A DNA stretch of 57,243 nt from Halobacteriales archaeon QS_8_69_26 (lineage in GTDB: Archaea; Halobacteriota; Halobacteria; Halobacteriales; SW-7-71-33): positions 2,583 to 59,825 of the forward strand of contig PXRX01000002.1 of the NCBI GenBank assembly GCA_003023195.1, read 5' to 3'. A program made the translations under genes and the position numbers. How positions within the stretch are numbered: the first letter of the stretch is position 1; the number at the start of each line of letters is the position of its first letter. The notes beneath the pieces are model-generated. The model ran no database searches and was not told the origin of the DNA. It saw only the letters and a list, made by a program, of their open reading frames with translations. This document shows, piece after piece, positions 25,476-34,060 of this stretch.

Positions 25476-26438
25476 ATGGTTGGCAAGGTCGACCCCGACC
25501 GCCTCGAACTGGCGCTGGACCGCCTCGGCGCGCCCGACGAGGACGTGATCCAGGGTCCCGCGTACGGCGAGGACGCCGCCGCGCTCCGGGTGGGCGACCG
25601 GACGCTGGTGGTCAACGCCGACCCGATCTCGCTGGCGGCCGAGCAGGTGGGGACGCTCGGGATCCCGGTCGCCTGCAACGACGTGGCCGCCTGCGGCGCC
25701 GACCCCCGGTGGCTGACCGCGGTGGTCCTGGTGCCCGAGGCCGATCCGGGGACGTTCGAGACGGTGACCGAGCAACTGGACCGCGCGGCGCGGTCGGCCG
25801 GCGTCGCCATCGTCGGCGGCCACTCGGAGTACAGCGTGGACCTCCCCCGTCCTCTCGTGGCACTCACGTGCCTCGGGATCGCCGAGGAGTACGTCCCGAC
25901 CGGCGGCGCGCGGCCCGGTGATGCCGTGATCCTCACCAAGGGCGCGGGGATCGAGGGGTCGGCGATCCTGGCGACGGACTTCCGGGGCGACCTGGCCGGG
26001 TCGGTGGACGCGGAGACGGTGGCGGCCGCGGCCGACTACTTCTCGGAGGTGAGCGTCGTCCCGGACGCCCGGGTCCTCCGGGAGTACGCGACGGCCATGC
26101 ACGACCCCACGGAGGGCGGGGTGATCGACGGCCTCCTCGAACTCGCGGTCGCCTCGGGGGTCGAGGTGGTCGTCGACCGCGAGGACGTCCCGGTGCGGGA
26201 GCCCACGCGCCGGGTCTGTTCGGCGATGGACGTCGATCCCCTCGCCATCTTCGGGTCCGGTGCGCTGGTGGCGACGGTCCCCGCGGACGCGGCCGACGAC
26301 GCCCTCGTCGCTCTGGAGGAGGCGGGCATCGAGGGGACGGTGATCGGCGAGGTCCACGAGGGCGACGGCGCCCTGAACCTGGACGGCGAGACCCGCCGGG
26401 AGCCGATCCGCGACCAACTCTACGCACTCTGGGAGTAG
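25476..26438 (+). CDS. AIR synthase-related protein (HypE/ThiL superfamily)
   Basis: This is a 320-residue protein with the PurM fold. The N-terminal strands include GEDAAALRVGDRTLVVNADP, followed by GIPVACNDVAACGADPRWLT. The second domain contains AMHDPTEGGVIDGLLELAVA, then IFGSGALVATVP. This set is characteristic of HypE-related proteins found in many archaea lacking hydrogenases. It lacks the HypE C-terminal PRIC motif (the end is RDQLYALWE), so hydrogenase maturation is unlikely. An ATP-dependent kinase or phosphotransferase of the ThiL/SelD type is possible. Start ATG at 25476; TTACNGTAA element upstream. Confidence 0.83.
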   Translation: MVGKVDPDRLELALDRLGAPDEDVIQGPAYGEDAAALRVGDRTLVVNADPISLAAEQVGTLGIPVACNDVAACGADPRWLTAVVLVPEADPGTFETVTEQLDRAARSAGVAIVGGHSEYSVDLPRPLVALTCLGIAEEYVPTGGARPGDAVILTKGAGIEGSAILATDFRGDLAGSVDAETVAAAADYFSEVSVVPDARVLREYATAMHDPTEGGVIDGLLELAVASGVEVVVDREDVPVREPTRRVCSAMDVDPLAIFGSGALVATVPADAADDALVALEEAGIEGTVIGEVHEGDGALNLDGETRREPIRDQLYALWE

Positions 26439-26693
26439 TCGGGGGCTAGACGGTGCGAGATCGGGGAGTGGCCGAACGTCGGGCCGGTCGCCACGCCCTC
26501 CCCAGCCGACTCCCTCCCGTCTCCCGGGGTCGCTCCCTCCGGTCGGACCCTCGCTCGACGGTCGGTCGTCCCTCGCGCGTTCCTCGCGCGCCGGGCGGAC
26601 GTTCAGATGGGCGGATCCCCGCGTGCCAGTACTCCGGGGATTCGGCGGCCGGGACCACCAACCGTTTTGGTGCAGTCGATCCCATCCGGTGGT

Positions 26694-27164
26694 ATGACGG
26701 GCCTCTACTACGAGGAGTTCGAGGTCGGCGAGACCCTCGAACACGAGAAGCGCCGGACGATCAGCGAGCGGGACAACCAGGTGTTCTGTGACACGACGAT
26801 GAACCAGCAGCCGCTCCACCTGGACGCCGAGTTCGCCGCCGAGTCGCAGTTCGGGGAGCGCATCGTCAACGGCCTGCTGACGATGTCCCTGGCGGTGGGG
26901 CTGACCATCGACGACACGACCGACGGCACCATCGTCGCCAACCTCTCCTACGACGACGTGGAGCACCCCAACCCGGTGTTCCACGGCGACACCATCCGCG
27001 CCCAGTCCACCGTCACGGACAAGCGCGAGACCTCCGACGGTGAGCGTGGGATCGTCACGATGCGCGTGGAAGCGTTCAGGGTGGACGCCGAGGAGGAGAC
27101 GCTGGTCTGCGAGCTAGAGCGGACCGTGCTCTCGCTGAAGAAGGAGTACTACGGCGAGGAGTGA
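26694..27164 (+). CDS. MaoC-like dehydratase
   Basis: This is a 156-residue hot-dog-fold protein of the MaoC family, (R)-specific enoyl-CoA hydratases and relatives. It starts MTGLYYEEFEVGETLEHEKR (ATG at 26694), with the catalytic segment NQQPLHLDAEFAAESQFGERIVNG giving the Asp and His dyad (D-x4-H variant N-Q-x2-H). The sequence VEHPNPVFHGDTIRAQSTV follows. It probably hydrates or dehydrates an acyl-CoA in the cytoplasm. The CitE-like lyase 3 kb away could act in the same acyl-CoA route, as in mesaconyl/methylmalyl-CoA chemistry; that is only a suggestion. Confidence 0.85.
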   Translation: MTGLYYEEFEVGETLEHEKRRTISERDNQVFCDTTMNQQPLHLDAEFAAESQFGERIVNGLLTMSLAVGLTIDDTTDGTIVANLSYDDVEHPNPVFHGDTIRAQSTVTDKRETSDGERGIVTMRVEAFRVDAEEETLVCELERTVLSLKKEYYGEE

Positions 27165-27241
27165 CCGGGCGCGGGGGCCGCCGCGTTCCGCGCAGGGCGG
27201 GACGGCGGATCCGCGACCGTTTCGGGGGGTGACCGACCCGC

Positions 27242-27249
27242 GAATATAT
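27242..27249 (+). promoter_or_regulatory. TATA element of a leaderless gene
   Basis: GAATATAT stands out in GC-rich sequence 28-35 bp before the ATG at 27277. The expected transcription start ~26 bp downstream falls almost on that ATG. This decides the start of the RIO-like kinase in favour of 27277 rather than the GTG at 27229, which lies upstream of the TATA box. Confidence 0.65.
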
Positions 27250-27276
27250 GACGCAGGGGGACCCATAGAATACCGG

Positions 27277-28071
27277 ATGGCCATCCGCGACGTCGTCCGG
27301 GGCCGAATCGACTGGGACCGCCTGGCGGGGGTCTTCAGGGAGTTCGCCCGGCGTCACGACAGGGAGTACGTCCGCGTCGAGTTCGTCGAGGCGGACAACT
27401 GGCTGTCTATCCCCTGCGTGGTCGACGACGAATACTTCGTAAAGGTGATCACGCCCCAGAACTCCGTCGTCCAGAGCCTGTTCACCGCCGGGCGTAACCT
27501 CGGCGCGGTCTCCTCGGGCACCGGCGGCTTCTTCGAGCGTGCGGACGACCCGCTGACGATGGCCGAACACGAACTCGCGGCGACGGAGCGCATGCGGGAG
27601 GCGGGCATCGACGCCCCCGAACCGGTCGAGGCGTTCGAGGCCGAGGGACTGGGGGTACTCGTCCTCGAGTACCTCAAGGACTTTCGCACCCTGGAGGACT
27701 GCCCGACCGAGGAGGTCGCGGACCTGGCACCGGAGCTGTTCGACACCCTCGCGCGGCTCCACGAACAGGGGCTGGTTCACGGCGACCTCCAGGGCGACAA
27801 CGTCCTGGTGCTGGAGGACGCCCTCTACCTCATCGACGCCACCCACGTCAGGGACGCCGGCCCCGACGCCCGCGCCTACGACCTGGCGTGTGCGATCGGG
27901 ATGCTCGTCCGGTTCCTCGACGCCTCCACCGTTGTCGAGGCCGCCCTGTCGGCGTACTCGCCCGAGGAGTTGCTCGCCGCCCGGGAGTTCCTGGACTTCG
28001 TCAACCTCCGGCCCGACCACGAGTTCGACGCCCCCGAGGTCATCGGCGAAATCGAGAAGGTCGCGGCCTGA
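27277..28071 (+). CDS. RIO/Bud32-like atypical serine kinase
   Basis: This is a 264-residue kinase-like protein. Lys56 in YFVKVITPQ is the probable ATP-binding lysine, with Glu at MAEHELAATERM. The catalytic loop is HGDLQGDNVLV (Asp170, Asn175) and the metal-binding Asp187 lies in YLIDATHV. The hinge LVLEYLKDFRTLED fits a RIO-type fold. RIO kinases act in ribosome maturation; Bud32 acts in tRNA t6A synthesis and ends in basic residues, which are absent here. The IDA in place of IDF/DFG is unusual. The start at 27277 (MAIRDVVRGRIDW) is set by the TATA box just upstream. Confidence 0.78.
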   Translation: MAIRDVVRGRIDWDRLAGVFREFARRHDREYVRVEFVEADNWLSIPCVVDDEYFVKVITPQNSVVQSLFTAGRNLGAVSSGTGGFFERADDPLTMAEHELAATERMREAGIDAPEPVEAFEAEGLGVLVLEYLKDFRTLEDCPTEEVADLAPELFDTLARLHEQGLVHGDLQGDNVLVLEDALYLIDATHVRDAGPDARAYDLACAIGMLVRFLDASTVVEAALSAYSPEELLAAREFLDFVNLRPDHEFDAPEVIGEIEKVAA

Positions 28072-28229
28072 TCCCGGCTTTTCGCCCCGGACTGGCCCCG
28101 AACCGACCGGCGACGAGACCCGACGCTCCGGGGACCGGATCGGAGCGAGAAAAGCCATCGAGCCCGTCGTGTCGGGATACCGTACCCCTGACGATCCCGG
28201 AGGGGGTCGGGCTGTACTCCTCGACGGAG

Positions 28230-28637
28230 TCAGCTAACGTCGATGTCCGCCGACCCCTCGGCGCGGTCGAAGACGACTTCCAGGACGCCGTTGTTGTAGG
28301 TGGCCGTGGCGGAGTGCTCGTCGACCCGGGTCGGGAGCGGTACTCGCTCGTCGTAGCTGCGGTAGTCGCTCTCGGCGTGGATGGTCAGCACCTTGCCGTC
28401 GCACTTGAGGTCGATGTCGTCCTTGACGACCCCCGGAAGGTCCGCCACGACCCGGACGTCCTCGGTCGTCTCGTGGACGTCGACGTGGGTCTCGCCGGCC
28501 GTCTCCGGTCCCCCGGTCTCGACGTCGACGTCCATCTCGAAGTTGCCCCCGCCCATCATCTCGTTCATCATCCGTTCGATCTGGTTGAAGATGTCCTCGA
28601 ACGGGTCGTCGCGGTCGTCTCTGTCGTCGCCCCTCAT
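28230..28637 (-). CDS. Hsp20/alpha-crystallin family chaperone
   Basis: This is a 135-residue small heat-shock protein. An acidic, Met-rich N-terminus (IERMMNEMMGGGNFEMDVDV) precedes the alpha-crystallin domain of about 45-128 (VRVVADLPGVVKDDIDLKC, then RVPLPTRVDEHSATATYNNG and VLEVVF). It ends ADIDVS, where I-D-V is the C-terminal I-x-I/V motif used in oligomer assembly. It binds unfolding proteins in the cytoplasm. GvpH-type gas-vesicle proteins share this fold, but no gvp genes are nearby. It is monocistronic. Confidence 0.9.
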   Translation of the reverse strand: MRGDDRDDRDDPFEDIFNQIERMMNEMMGGGNFEMDVDVETGGPETAGETHVDVHETTEDVRVVADLPGVVKDDIDLKCDGKVLTIHAESDYRSYDERVPLPTRVDEHSATATYNNGVLEVVFDRAEGSADIDVS

Positions 28638-28757
28638 GGTGTGGAGTTAGACGGTGCCTGGGAAAAACCTTCGGCCCTCGGCCGGTCTCGTCCGGGATCC
28701 GAGGGGTCTCGGTAACCGACCCCCCGTCTCGTCGCCCGGTCGCCGGTCCCGGCCCGG

Positions 28758-29783
28758 CTACAGCCCCATCCCCATGTTTTCGTCGGTGGTCGCCATGCTC
28801 TCCTCGCGGTCGGCAGCGCCGGTCACGGCACGGATCGCGTCGACGTTTTCGGGGACCACGTCGGACTCCTGGTGGATCGCCTGGAACAGGTAGAGGTCGG
28901 TGCCGCCGGGGCCGTCCTCGGTCGTGACCGACTCCCCCCAGAGGCAGTTCTCCCAGAGGTCTCCGCGGGGCCGGCCCCGGTCGAGGGCGTACTCCTTGAG
29001 TGCCCCGGCCCCGTCGATGCCGGTGTCTTCGGGGATGACGTGGATCCGGTCCTCCCCCGCGAGCAGGTCCCGGACCTCCGGCGCGGTGGCCCCGGTGGAG
29101 AGGGTGACGTTGACCGAGTGCATGTGCATCAGGGTCGCGGGAACCTTCAGGCCCAGTGTGTCGATGTCCAGGTCCGGGAACACCGTCTTCACGTCGGGGC
29201 CGTGGTGCGAGGGGAGGGTGACGGGGTCGGGGAGGATGTCGTTGATGGGTCCGCGGCCGGACTGGGCGGGGTCGCCGCCCCGCCGGACCAGCGTCGCCCG
29301 GACCTTCTCGACGCCGTACTCCTTCCGGAGCGGTGCGACGAGCCGCGAGAGGCCGGTGGTGTTACAGGAGACCACCCGGACGTAGTCGGCGTCGACGGCC
29401 TCCCCGTAGTTCGACCGGGCGTTGAAACTCACGTCGGCCACCTCGGCGTCCTCGCCGCCCTGGAACAGCGCGGGGGTGTCGTGTTCCTCGTAGAGCTCCC
29501 GGTTCTGGGCACCGATCCCGGACGGCGTAGCGTCCACCACGACGTCGCTGTCGGCGACGAGTACGTCGACGGTCCCGGCGAGTTCGATTCCAGCCTCCTC
29601 GAACAGGTCGAGGCGGTCCTCGACGGCCCCGTAGAGGGGGAGACCGTTCTCGACGGCGAGTTCGGCCTCGTGGTTGGGACTGGTCTTTGCGACGCCCCGG
29701 ACCCGCATGTCCGGTTGCTCCCGTACCGCGTCGGCGACGCGCTTGCCGATGGTGCCGTAGCCGTTGATGCCGACCGCTATCAT
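28758..29783 (-). CDS. gap: Type II (archaeal) glyceraldehyde-3-phosphate dehydrogenase
   Basis: This is a 341-residue phosphorylating GAPDH of the archaeal class. The NAD(P)-binding N-terminus is [16 protein letters not shown] and the catalytic Cys140 lies in [12 protein letters not shown]. Later blocks include [20 protein letters not shown] and [10 protein letters not shown], conserved in the family. The archaeal type favours gluconeogenesis in haloarchaea that degrade sugars by the semi-phosphorylated Entner-Doudoroff route. It lies upstream of hsp20 on the same strand but with a 120-bp gap, so separate promoters are likely. Confidence 0.94.
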   Translation of the reverse strand: MIAVGINGYGTIGKRVADAVREQPDMRVRGVAKTSPNHEAELAVENGLPLYGAVEDRLDLFEEAGIELAGTVDVLVADSDVVVDATPSGIGAQNRELYEEHDTPALFQGGEDAEVADVSFNARSNYGEAVDADYVRVVSCNTTGLSRLVAPLRKEYGVEKVRATLVRRGGDPAQSGRGPINDILPDPVTLPSHHGPDVKTVFPDLDIDTLGLKVPATLMHMHSVNVTLSTGATAPEVRDLLAGEDRIHVIPEDTGIDGAGALKEYALDRGRPRGDLWENCLWGESVTTEDGPGGTDLYLFQAIHQESDVVPENVDAIRAVTGAADREESMATTDENMGMGL

Positions 29784-29858
29784 GATAACAGATGCCCGCC
29801 GGGGAGGAATAACGGTTTCGAGGCGTCGCTTCGACCAGCGCGGGGCGTCGGTTCGATC

Positions 29859-30536
29859 CTACGTCCCCGAACCGGGATCGCTCTCGCAGTCCCCCGGGCT
29901 CTCGGTCGTGCCGACGGCCGCACGGAGACAGCCGACCCAGGCGGCCGTCGCGGCGACGGCGGTCAGCCCCCAGAGGATCCAGGCCGCTCCGACAGCGTCG
30001 GCGACGTGTGGGCTCGTTCGTCCCCTGAGCCGGACCAGGGCGCCCAGCGCCAGGACCACTGCGGGCGTCGCGACCGTGAGGCCGTCGACGACGCCGCCGT
30101 ACCGGTCCGCTCGGGGGGAGTCCCGCTCCGCCCAGGCGGTACCGTAGACCGCCAGGACGGCAGCCCCTGCGCCGGCCGAGAGCACGACCGCGAGGTCCTG
30201 GTCCACCGCCCAGGATCCGGCCGAGAGCCGGCCGACGAGTTCCGGCAGGACCGGAATCGCGAACGAGAGCAGCGGTCCGCCGTTCCAGACAGCGTAGACG
30301 AACCCGAGGCCGACCGACGCGACCACCGCCAGGACGGCGGCGGCGACCACGCCGTCGACAGTCTCCACGCGGTGCCAGGTCCCCGGTCCGGTGACGAGGA
30401 GGTGGGGGACCCACGTCCCACCCAGCACCAGTACCGTCAGCCCGGCGAGGACGACTCCGCCGACCCGCCGACGGCGTGGCTGGCGGCCACACGTCGCCAG
30501 CACTCGCTCGACCGGGGAGCGAGCGACGCCGCTCAT
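29859..30536 (-). CDS. Polytopic membrane protein
   Basis: This is a 225-residue protein with about five hydrophobic segments: VGGVVLAGLTVLVLGGTWVP, GVVAAAVLAVVASVGLGFVY, LAVVLSAGAGAAVLAVYGTA, VATPAVVLALGALVRL and AAWILWGLTAVAATAAWVGC. The ATG at 30536 overlaps the stop of the preceding Tat-exported protein gene by 4 bp (ATGA), so the two are translationally coupled. This is why a longer frame that runs upstream is not used. No named family was recognised; a membrane partner of the secreted neighbour is a reasonable guess. Confidence 0.7.
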   Translation of the reverse strand: MSGVARSPVERVLATCGRQPRRRRVGGVVLAGLTVLVLGGTWVPHLLVTGPGTWHRVETVDGVVAAAVLAVVASVGLGFVYAVWNGGPLLSFAIPVLPELVGRLSAGSWAVDQDLAVVLSAGAGAAVLAVYGTAWAERDSPRADRYGGVVDGLTVATPAVVLALGALVRLRGRTSPHVADAVGAAWILWGLTAVAATAAWVGCLRAAVGTTESPGDCESDPGSGT

Positions 30537-31273
30537 CGCCGGATCACCGACGCGAACCCGTCGTGGTCCGGTACCTTGTCGTTTCCCAGGTGGACCGGGT
30601 CCGCGACGGTCCAGCCGGCCTCCCGGAACAGGCGCTCGACGGCGTCGCGCGCGCCGGAGTAGGTGTGGATCCGGTGTTTCGGCGTCGCGGCCGTGTCGAC
30701 GTGAGCCTGCATCGAGGCCGTCCCCGCCAGTTTCCAGCAGCGGACGTGTAACCGTCCCGAGACGCCGACGGCCGTCTCGGCGGCGGTCCACTCCTGTCGC
30801 CGGTACCGCTCCCGGTCGCGGTCCCAGGCGAAGCGCACGTACTCCAGCGGCGGTCCGGCCAGTCCGGCCCGCCGACAGGTGGCGGTGACCTGCCCGAAGG
30901 TCGCCGCCTCTAGCGGGAAGACGACGTTTATCGGCGCGGTCGGTCGCATCTCGCCGCCGACGGGCTTGTAGTGCCAGACGCCGTAGGGCACCTCGTCCTC
31001 GGCCAGTGCCTCGGCGTCGGCGTCGACGCCCCGGGTCTCGGGGTCGGAAGTGTCGTGGGACCCCGTGGCCTCCGGGAGCGCCAGGGCCCCTGCGCCCCCG
31101 ACCCCCAGCGACGCCCCCGCCCGGCGGAGGAGCGTTCGGCGGGAGAGCCGTCCTCCCGGGAGTTCGGACCCACCGCCATCGGATCCCCCCAAATCCTCGG
31201 GTGGATCGGATCCCCCCAAATCCTCGGGTGGATCGGATCCCCCCAAATCCTCGGGTGGATCGGGTTCCCCCAT
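30533..31273 (-). CDS. Tat-exported protein of unknown function with N-terminal PPEDLGGSD repeats
   Basis: This is a 246-residue protein if started at the ATG 31273 (MGEPDPPEDLGG); an upstream Met at 31369 would add 32 residues. Three copies of PPEDLGGSD precede the twin-arginine signal LSRRTLLRRAGASLGVGG (Arg45-Arg46), so the signal peptide has an unusually long n-region. The mature part (about 180 residues) contains VWHYKPVGGEMRPTAPINVV and ends HLGNDKVPDHDGFASVIRR; I do not recognise a family. It is coupled by a 4-bp overlap to a downstream polytopic membrane protein. Confidence 0.72.
   Translation of the reverse strand: MGEPDPPEDLGGSDPPEDLGGSDPPEDLGGSDGGGSELPGGRLSRRTLLRRAGASLGVGGAGALALPEATGSHDTSDPETRGVDADAEALAEDEVPYGVWHYKPVGGEMRPTAPINVVFPLEAATFGQVTATCRRAGLAGPPLEYVRFAWDRDRERYRRQEWTAAETAVGVSGRLHVRCWKLAGTASMQAHVDTAATPKHRIHTYSGARDAVERLFREAGWTVADPVHLGNDKVPDHDGFASVIRR
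31178..31258. repeat. Three in-frame 27-bp tandem repeats
   Basis: Three identical 27-bp units start at 31178, 31205 and 31232 (core GGATCCCCCCAAATCCTCGG). A degenerate fourth unit around 31259-31285 contains the chosen ATG of the Tat-exported protein. On the minus strand each unit encodes PPEDLGGSD ahead of the Tat signal. Copy number could easily vary between strains. Confidence 0.9.
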
Positions 31274-31387
31274 TTCCCTGGGTGATAACGTGGGGATCAC
31301 ATAGCCCCTCCGATCGAACCGCTCCGGTACCGGGTCCCTCCCGTCCGATACCCGGATTTCGCGGATCACTCACCTCGGTCGCGGGGA

Positions 31388-31834
31388 TCACCCACCCCGG
31401 TTGCGGCGGAGGGCCTCCACCCTGTCGACGTCGCGTTCGAGGAACGACGGCACGTCCTCGCGCGCCCGGATCGCCCCGGGTGGGAGCCAGTGGACCGCGG
31501 TGACCTCGTCGGTCGCACGGGGGTGGGCCTCGCCTTCGACGTCCTCACAGAGCGTGACGACGTTGATGCAGGGGGTCCCGTCGTCCGCCTCGAACGTTCT
31601 GCTGTGGACGTACTGGACGCCTCCCACTGCGAGTCCGACTTCCTCTCGGAGTTCGCGGACGGCGGTCGCCTCGACGGCGTCGCCGTCCTCGTCCGGCGGG
31701 TGCTCCACCTTCCCGCCCGGGAACGCCAGCGACCCGGTGGCGTGGTTCGCTGCCGGGGATCGCTCGACCAGCAGGTACTCGCCGTCGCGGACGACGACGC
31801 CCTCGACGTTCACCACGTGGGCGTACTCCTCCAT
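31388..31834 (-). CDS. Nudix hydrolase
   Basis: This is a 148-residue Nudix protein. It starts MEEYAHVVNVEGVVVRDGEY (ATG at 31834). The Nudix box begins GGKVEHPPDEDGDAVEATAV and continues RELREEVGL, with the REL-REExG catalytic part intact and a ~5-residue acidic insertion after GGKVE. Such enzymes cleave nucleoside diphosphates linked to another moiety (NUDP, ADP-ribose, oxidised nucleotides). The later part has HWLPPGAIRAREDVPSF. The substrate cannot be fixed. It may precede the Tat-exported gene on the same strand, with a 114-bp gap. Confidence 0.88.
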   Translation of the reverse strand: MEEYAHVVNVEGVVVRDGEYLLVERSPAANHATGSLAFPGGKVEHPPDEDGDAVEATAVRELREEVGLAVGGVQYVHSRTFEADDGTPCINVVTLCEDVEGEAHPRATDEVTAVHWLPPGAIRAREDVPSFLERDVDRVEALRRNRGG

Positions 31835-32019
31835 GGTGCGGGCGTTGCGTGTGGCGGGCGAAAACGGTATCGGACGGATCGCCGACGGGGTCGTTCCGGC
31901 GGGCCGACCCCTGCGTGACTCCCCGGATAGGTCCCGAATGACCGGGGGGTGTGCCGGTGACGGGTCCCGGACCTCCCGGAAGGGGAAAGCATAATCGGCG
32001 GCCCGCCGAACCGCCGGCC

Positions 32020-32970
32020 ATGAGCGACGACCTCCGGGAACCCGCCGAGACGGCCGTCCACCAGTGCATGAACCTCGGGAGCGACGAGTCCTGTGCGGTC
32101 GTGACCGACGACGAGCGACTCCCCATCGGGGAGGCCCTCTACGACGTGGCGAGGGAGGTAACCGACGACGCGGTGCTGGTCCGGTACCCGCCGGGGGACC
32201 AGCACGGGTCCGAACCACCGGAGCCGGTGGCCGCCGCGATGGCCGGCGCGGACGTGGTGCTCGCGCCGACGACCAAGAGCCTCAGCCACACCCGCGCCCG
32301 GGGCGAGGCCAACGAGGCCGGCGCCCGGGTCGCCACCCTGCCGGGGATCACGCCGGAGGTGTTCACCACCGGCCTGGACGCCGACTACGAGTCCATCGCC
32401 CAGGAGTGCGCGGCGATGCTGGAGGCGGTCCGCGACGCCGAGGAGATACGGGTCACCACCGACCTGGGGACCGACCTCACCGTCCGCCCTGGTGACCGGG
32501 AGTGGCGCGAGGACACCGGCCTGGTCCACGAACCGGGCGGGATGTCCAACCTCCCTGCCGGGGAGGTGTTCGTCAGCCCCGAGACGGCCGACGGCACCTA
32601 CGTCGTCGACGGGACGATGATGCCCCACGGCAAGCTGGGCGAGGGCCAGACCCTGGAGTTCGAGGTCGAGGACGGCTACGTCACTCACATCTCGGACGAC
32701 GCGATCCGACAGCAGGTCGAGGCCGCCGCCGAGGCGGTCGGCGACGCGGCCTACAACCTCGCCGAACTGGGGATCGGCACCAACCTCGCGGTCACCGAAC
32801 TGGTCGGGAGCGTCCTCCTGGACGAGAAGGCCGGCGGCACCGTCCACGTCGCCATCGGCGACGACGCCGGTATCGGGGGCGACACCGAAGCGCCCATCCA
32901 CTTCGACGGCATCGTCACCGGCCCGACCGTGTTCGTGGACGGCGAGCGGATCGATCTGCCGTCGCCGTAG
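32020..32970 (+). CDS. M29-like (AmpS/aminopeptidase T type) metallopeptidase
   Basis: This is a 316-residue protein. The start MSDDLREPAETAVHQCMNLG at 32020 is preferred over an upstream frame that lacks family similarity. The region GGMSNLPAGEVFVSPE holds the metal-binding Glu of M29-like aminopeptidases. The block ELGIGTNLAVTELVGSVLLD followed by EKAGGTVHVAIGDDAGIGG is the conserved C-terminal metal site. It is shorter than bacterial AmpS (~400), as is common in archaeal members. It is cytosolic and would release N-terminal residues from peptides. Confidence 0.82.
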   Translation: MSDDLREPAETAVHQCMNLGSDESCAVVTDDERLPIGEALYDVAREVTDDAVLVRYPPGDQHGSEPPEPVAAAMAGADVVLAPTTKSLSHTRARGEANEAGARVATLPGITPEVFTTGLDADYESIAQECAAMLEAVRDAEEIRVTTDLGTDLTVRPGDREWREDTGLVHEPGGMSNLPAGEVFVSPETADGTYVVDGTMMPHGKLGEGQTLEFEVEDGYVTHISDDAIRQQVEAAAEAVGDAAYNLAELGIGTNLAVTELVGSVLLDEKAGGTVHVAIGDDAGIGGDTEAPIHFDGIVTGPTVFVDGERIDLPSP

Positions 32971-33121
32971 GTCTCTCGGTGCCCGCCTCCGGACCTCGCA
33001 CCGACAGACTCGTCGCTCGCCGGTCGTGCGACGACCGGGGGAACGATTCTGGGCCGGGGATCGATAAACGGGAGAATGGGGGATCGGCGGGTGGTACAGG
33101 CGGTCGCGCTACTCGAACGGG

Positions 33122-34060
33122 CTACTCCTTACCGACGAAGTGGCCCTGTTTGTCCCGCTCTTGCTGCTGTGCGGAGTGCTTCCCGCCGCGCCGGCGGGCC
33201 TCCTGGGTCAGGCCACCGGTCTGCTGGCCGCCTCCCTGCTGTTGCTGGCCCTGCTGTCCCTGGTGGCTCTGCTGGCCATGGTGGCCCTGCTGTCCCTGGT
33301 GAGATCGTTGGCCCTGCTGGCCGAACTGCTGGGTGCCCTGCTGACCGTACTGCCCCTGCTGGCCGTGCTGTTGGCCTTGCTGGCCCCGATGTCCAGTGAA
33401 CTGGCCGGTCCGGGGATCGCGCTGCTGGGACTGGGCGGAGTGCTGGCCCCCGATGCTGCGGCCCTGTTGACCGCCGAACTGCTGTCCTCCGCCCATCTGG
33501 CTCTGCTGGCCGTACTGGCCCTGTTGTCCCATCTGGCTCTGCTGGCCGTGCTGCTGGGTACCCTGCTGGCCGTACTGTTGGGTGCCCTGCCGGCCTTGCT
33601 GGCCCTGGTGACCCGTGAACCGGGCGGTCTGGGGATCACGCTGTTGGGAGTGGGCGGAGTGCTGGCCGCCGATGCTGCGGCCCTGCTGGCCGCCGAACTG
33701 CTCTCCGCGCTGCTGGGTCTGCCGACCCTGCTGGCCCATCTGGCCCTGCTGACCTATCCCCTGCTGACCCATCCCCTGCTGACCCATCTGGCCCTGCTGA
33801 CCACCCTGTCGGCCGGTGAACCGGCCGGTCCGGGGGTCGCGCTGCTGGGACTGCGCGGAGTGGCGACCGCCGCGGCTCCGGCCCTCCTGGCCGCCGAACC
33901 GCTGGCCTCTCTGCTGTTGCTGCCCCTGGTGGCCTTGTTGACCTTGCTGGCCGACGAATCGGCCCGTCCGTGGATCACGCTGGCGGGAGTGCTGACCCCC
34001 ACGTGTTCGTCCCTGTTGCTGCCGGTCCTGCTGTCGTCCGCCTCGGTTTCGTTGACTCAT
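33122..34060 (-). CDS. Gln/Gly-rich low-complexity protein with five GGxHS-RDPxTGxFxG repeats
   Basis: This is a 312-residue, strongly basic protein made almost entirely of Gln, Gly, Arg, Ser and His, with very few acidic residues. Five conserved blocks are spaced by QGQQ linkers: GRTRGGQHSRQRDPRTGRFV near the N-terminus, three of the type GRSIGGQHSAQSQQRDPRTG, and a C-terminal one ending GGKHSAQQQERDKQGHFVG. The block faintly recalls KGG/GsiB-type stress-protein repeats. The start ATG at 34060 has a GGAGTGATC Shine-Dalgarno-like stretch just upstream and a TATA (GTTATAAAC, 34148-34156) ~90 bp away. The composition is prion-like and atypical for a haloarchaeon; RNA or DNA binding or condensate formation is possible but unproven. 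Confidence 0.75.
   Translation of the reverse strand: MSQRNRGGRQQDRQQQGRTRGGQHSRQRDPRTGRFVGQQGQQGHQGQQQQRGQRFGGQEGRSRGGRHSAQSQQRDPRTGRFTGRQGGQQGQMGQQGMGQQGIGQQGQMGQQGRQTQQRGEQFGGQQGRSIGGQHSAHSQQRDPQTARFTGHQGQQGRQGTQQYGQQGTQQHGQQSQMGQQGQYGQQSQMGGGQQFGGQQGRSIGGQHSAQSQQRDPRTGQFTGHRGQQGQQHGQQGQYGQQGTQQFGQQGQRSHQGQQGHHGQQSHQGQQGQQQQGGGQQTGGLTQEARRRGGKHSAQQQERDKQGHFVGKE

Noticed and set aside
25476..26438. Calling the AIR-synthase-related protein hydrogenase maturation factor HypE
   Set aside because: The C-terminal PRIC motif of HypE is missing and no hydrogenase or hyp genes are visible.
22820..27164. Methylaspartate-cycle gene cluster (CitE-like plus MaoC plus nearby gdhB)
   Set aside because: No glutamate mutase, methylaspartate ammonia-lyase or CoA-transferase genes are present, and the genes are kilobases apart.
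28230..28637. Gas vesicle protein GvpH
   Set aside because: Hsp20 fold is shared, but no other gvp genes are present.
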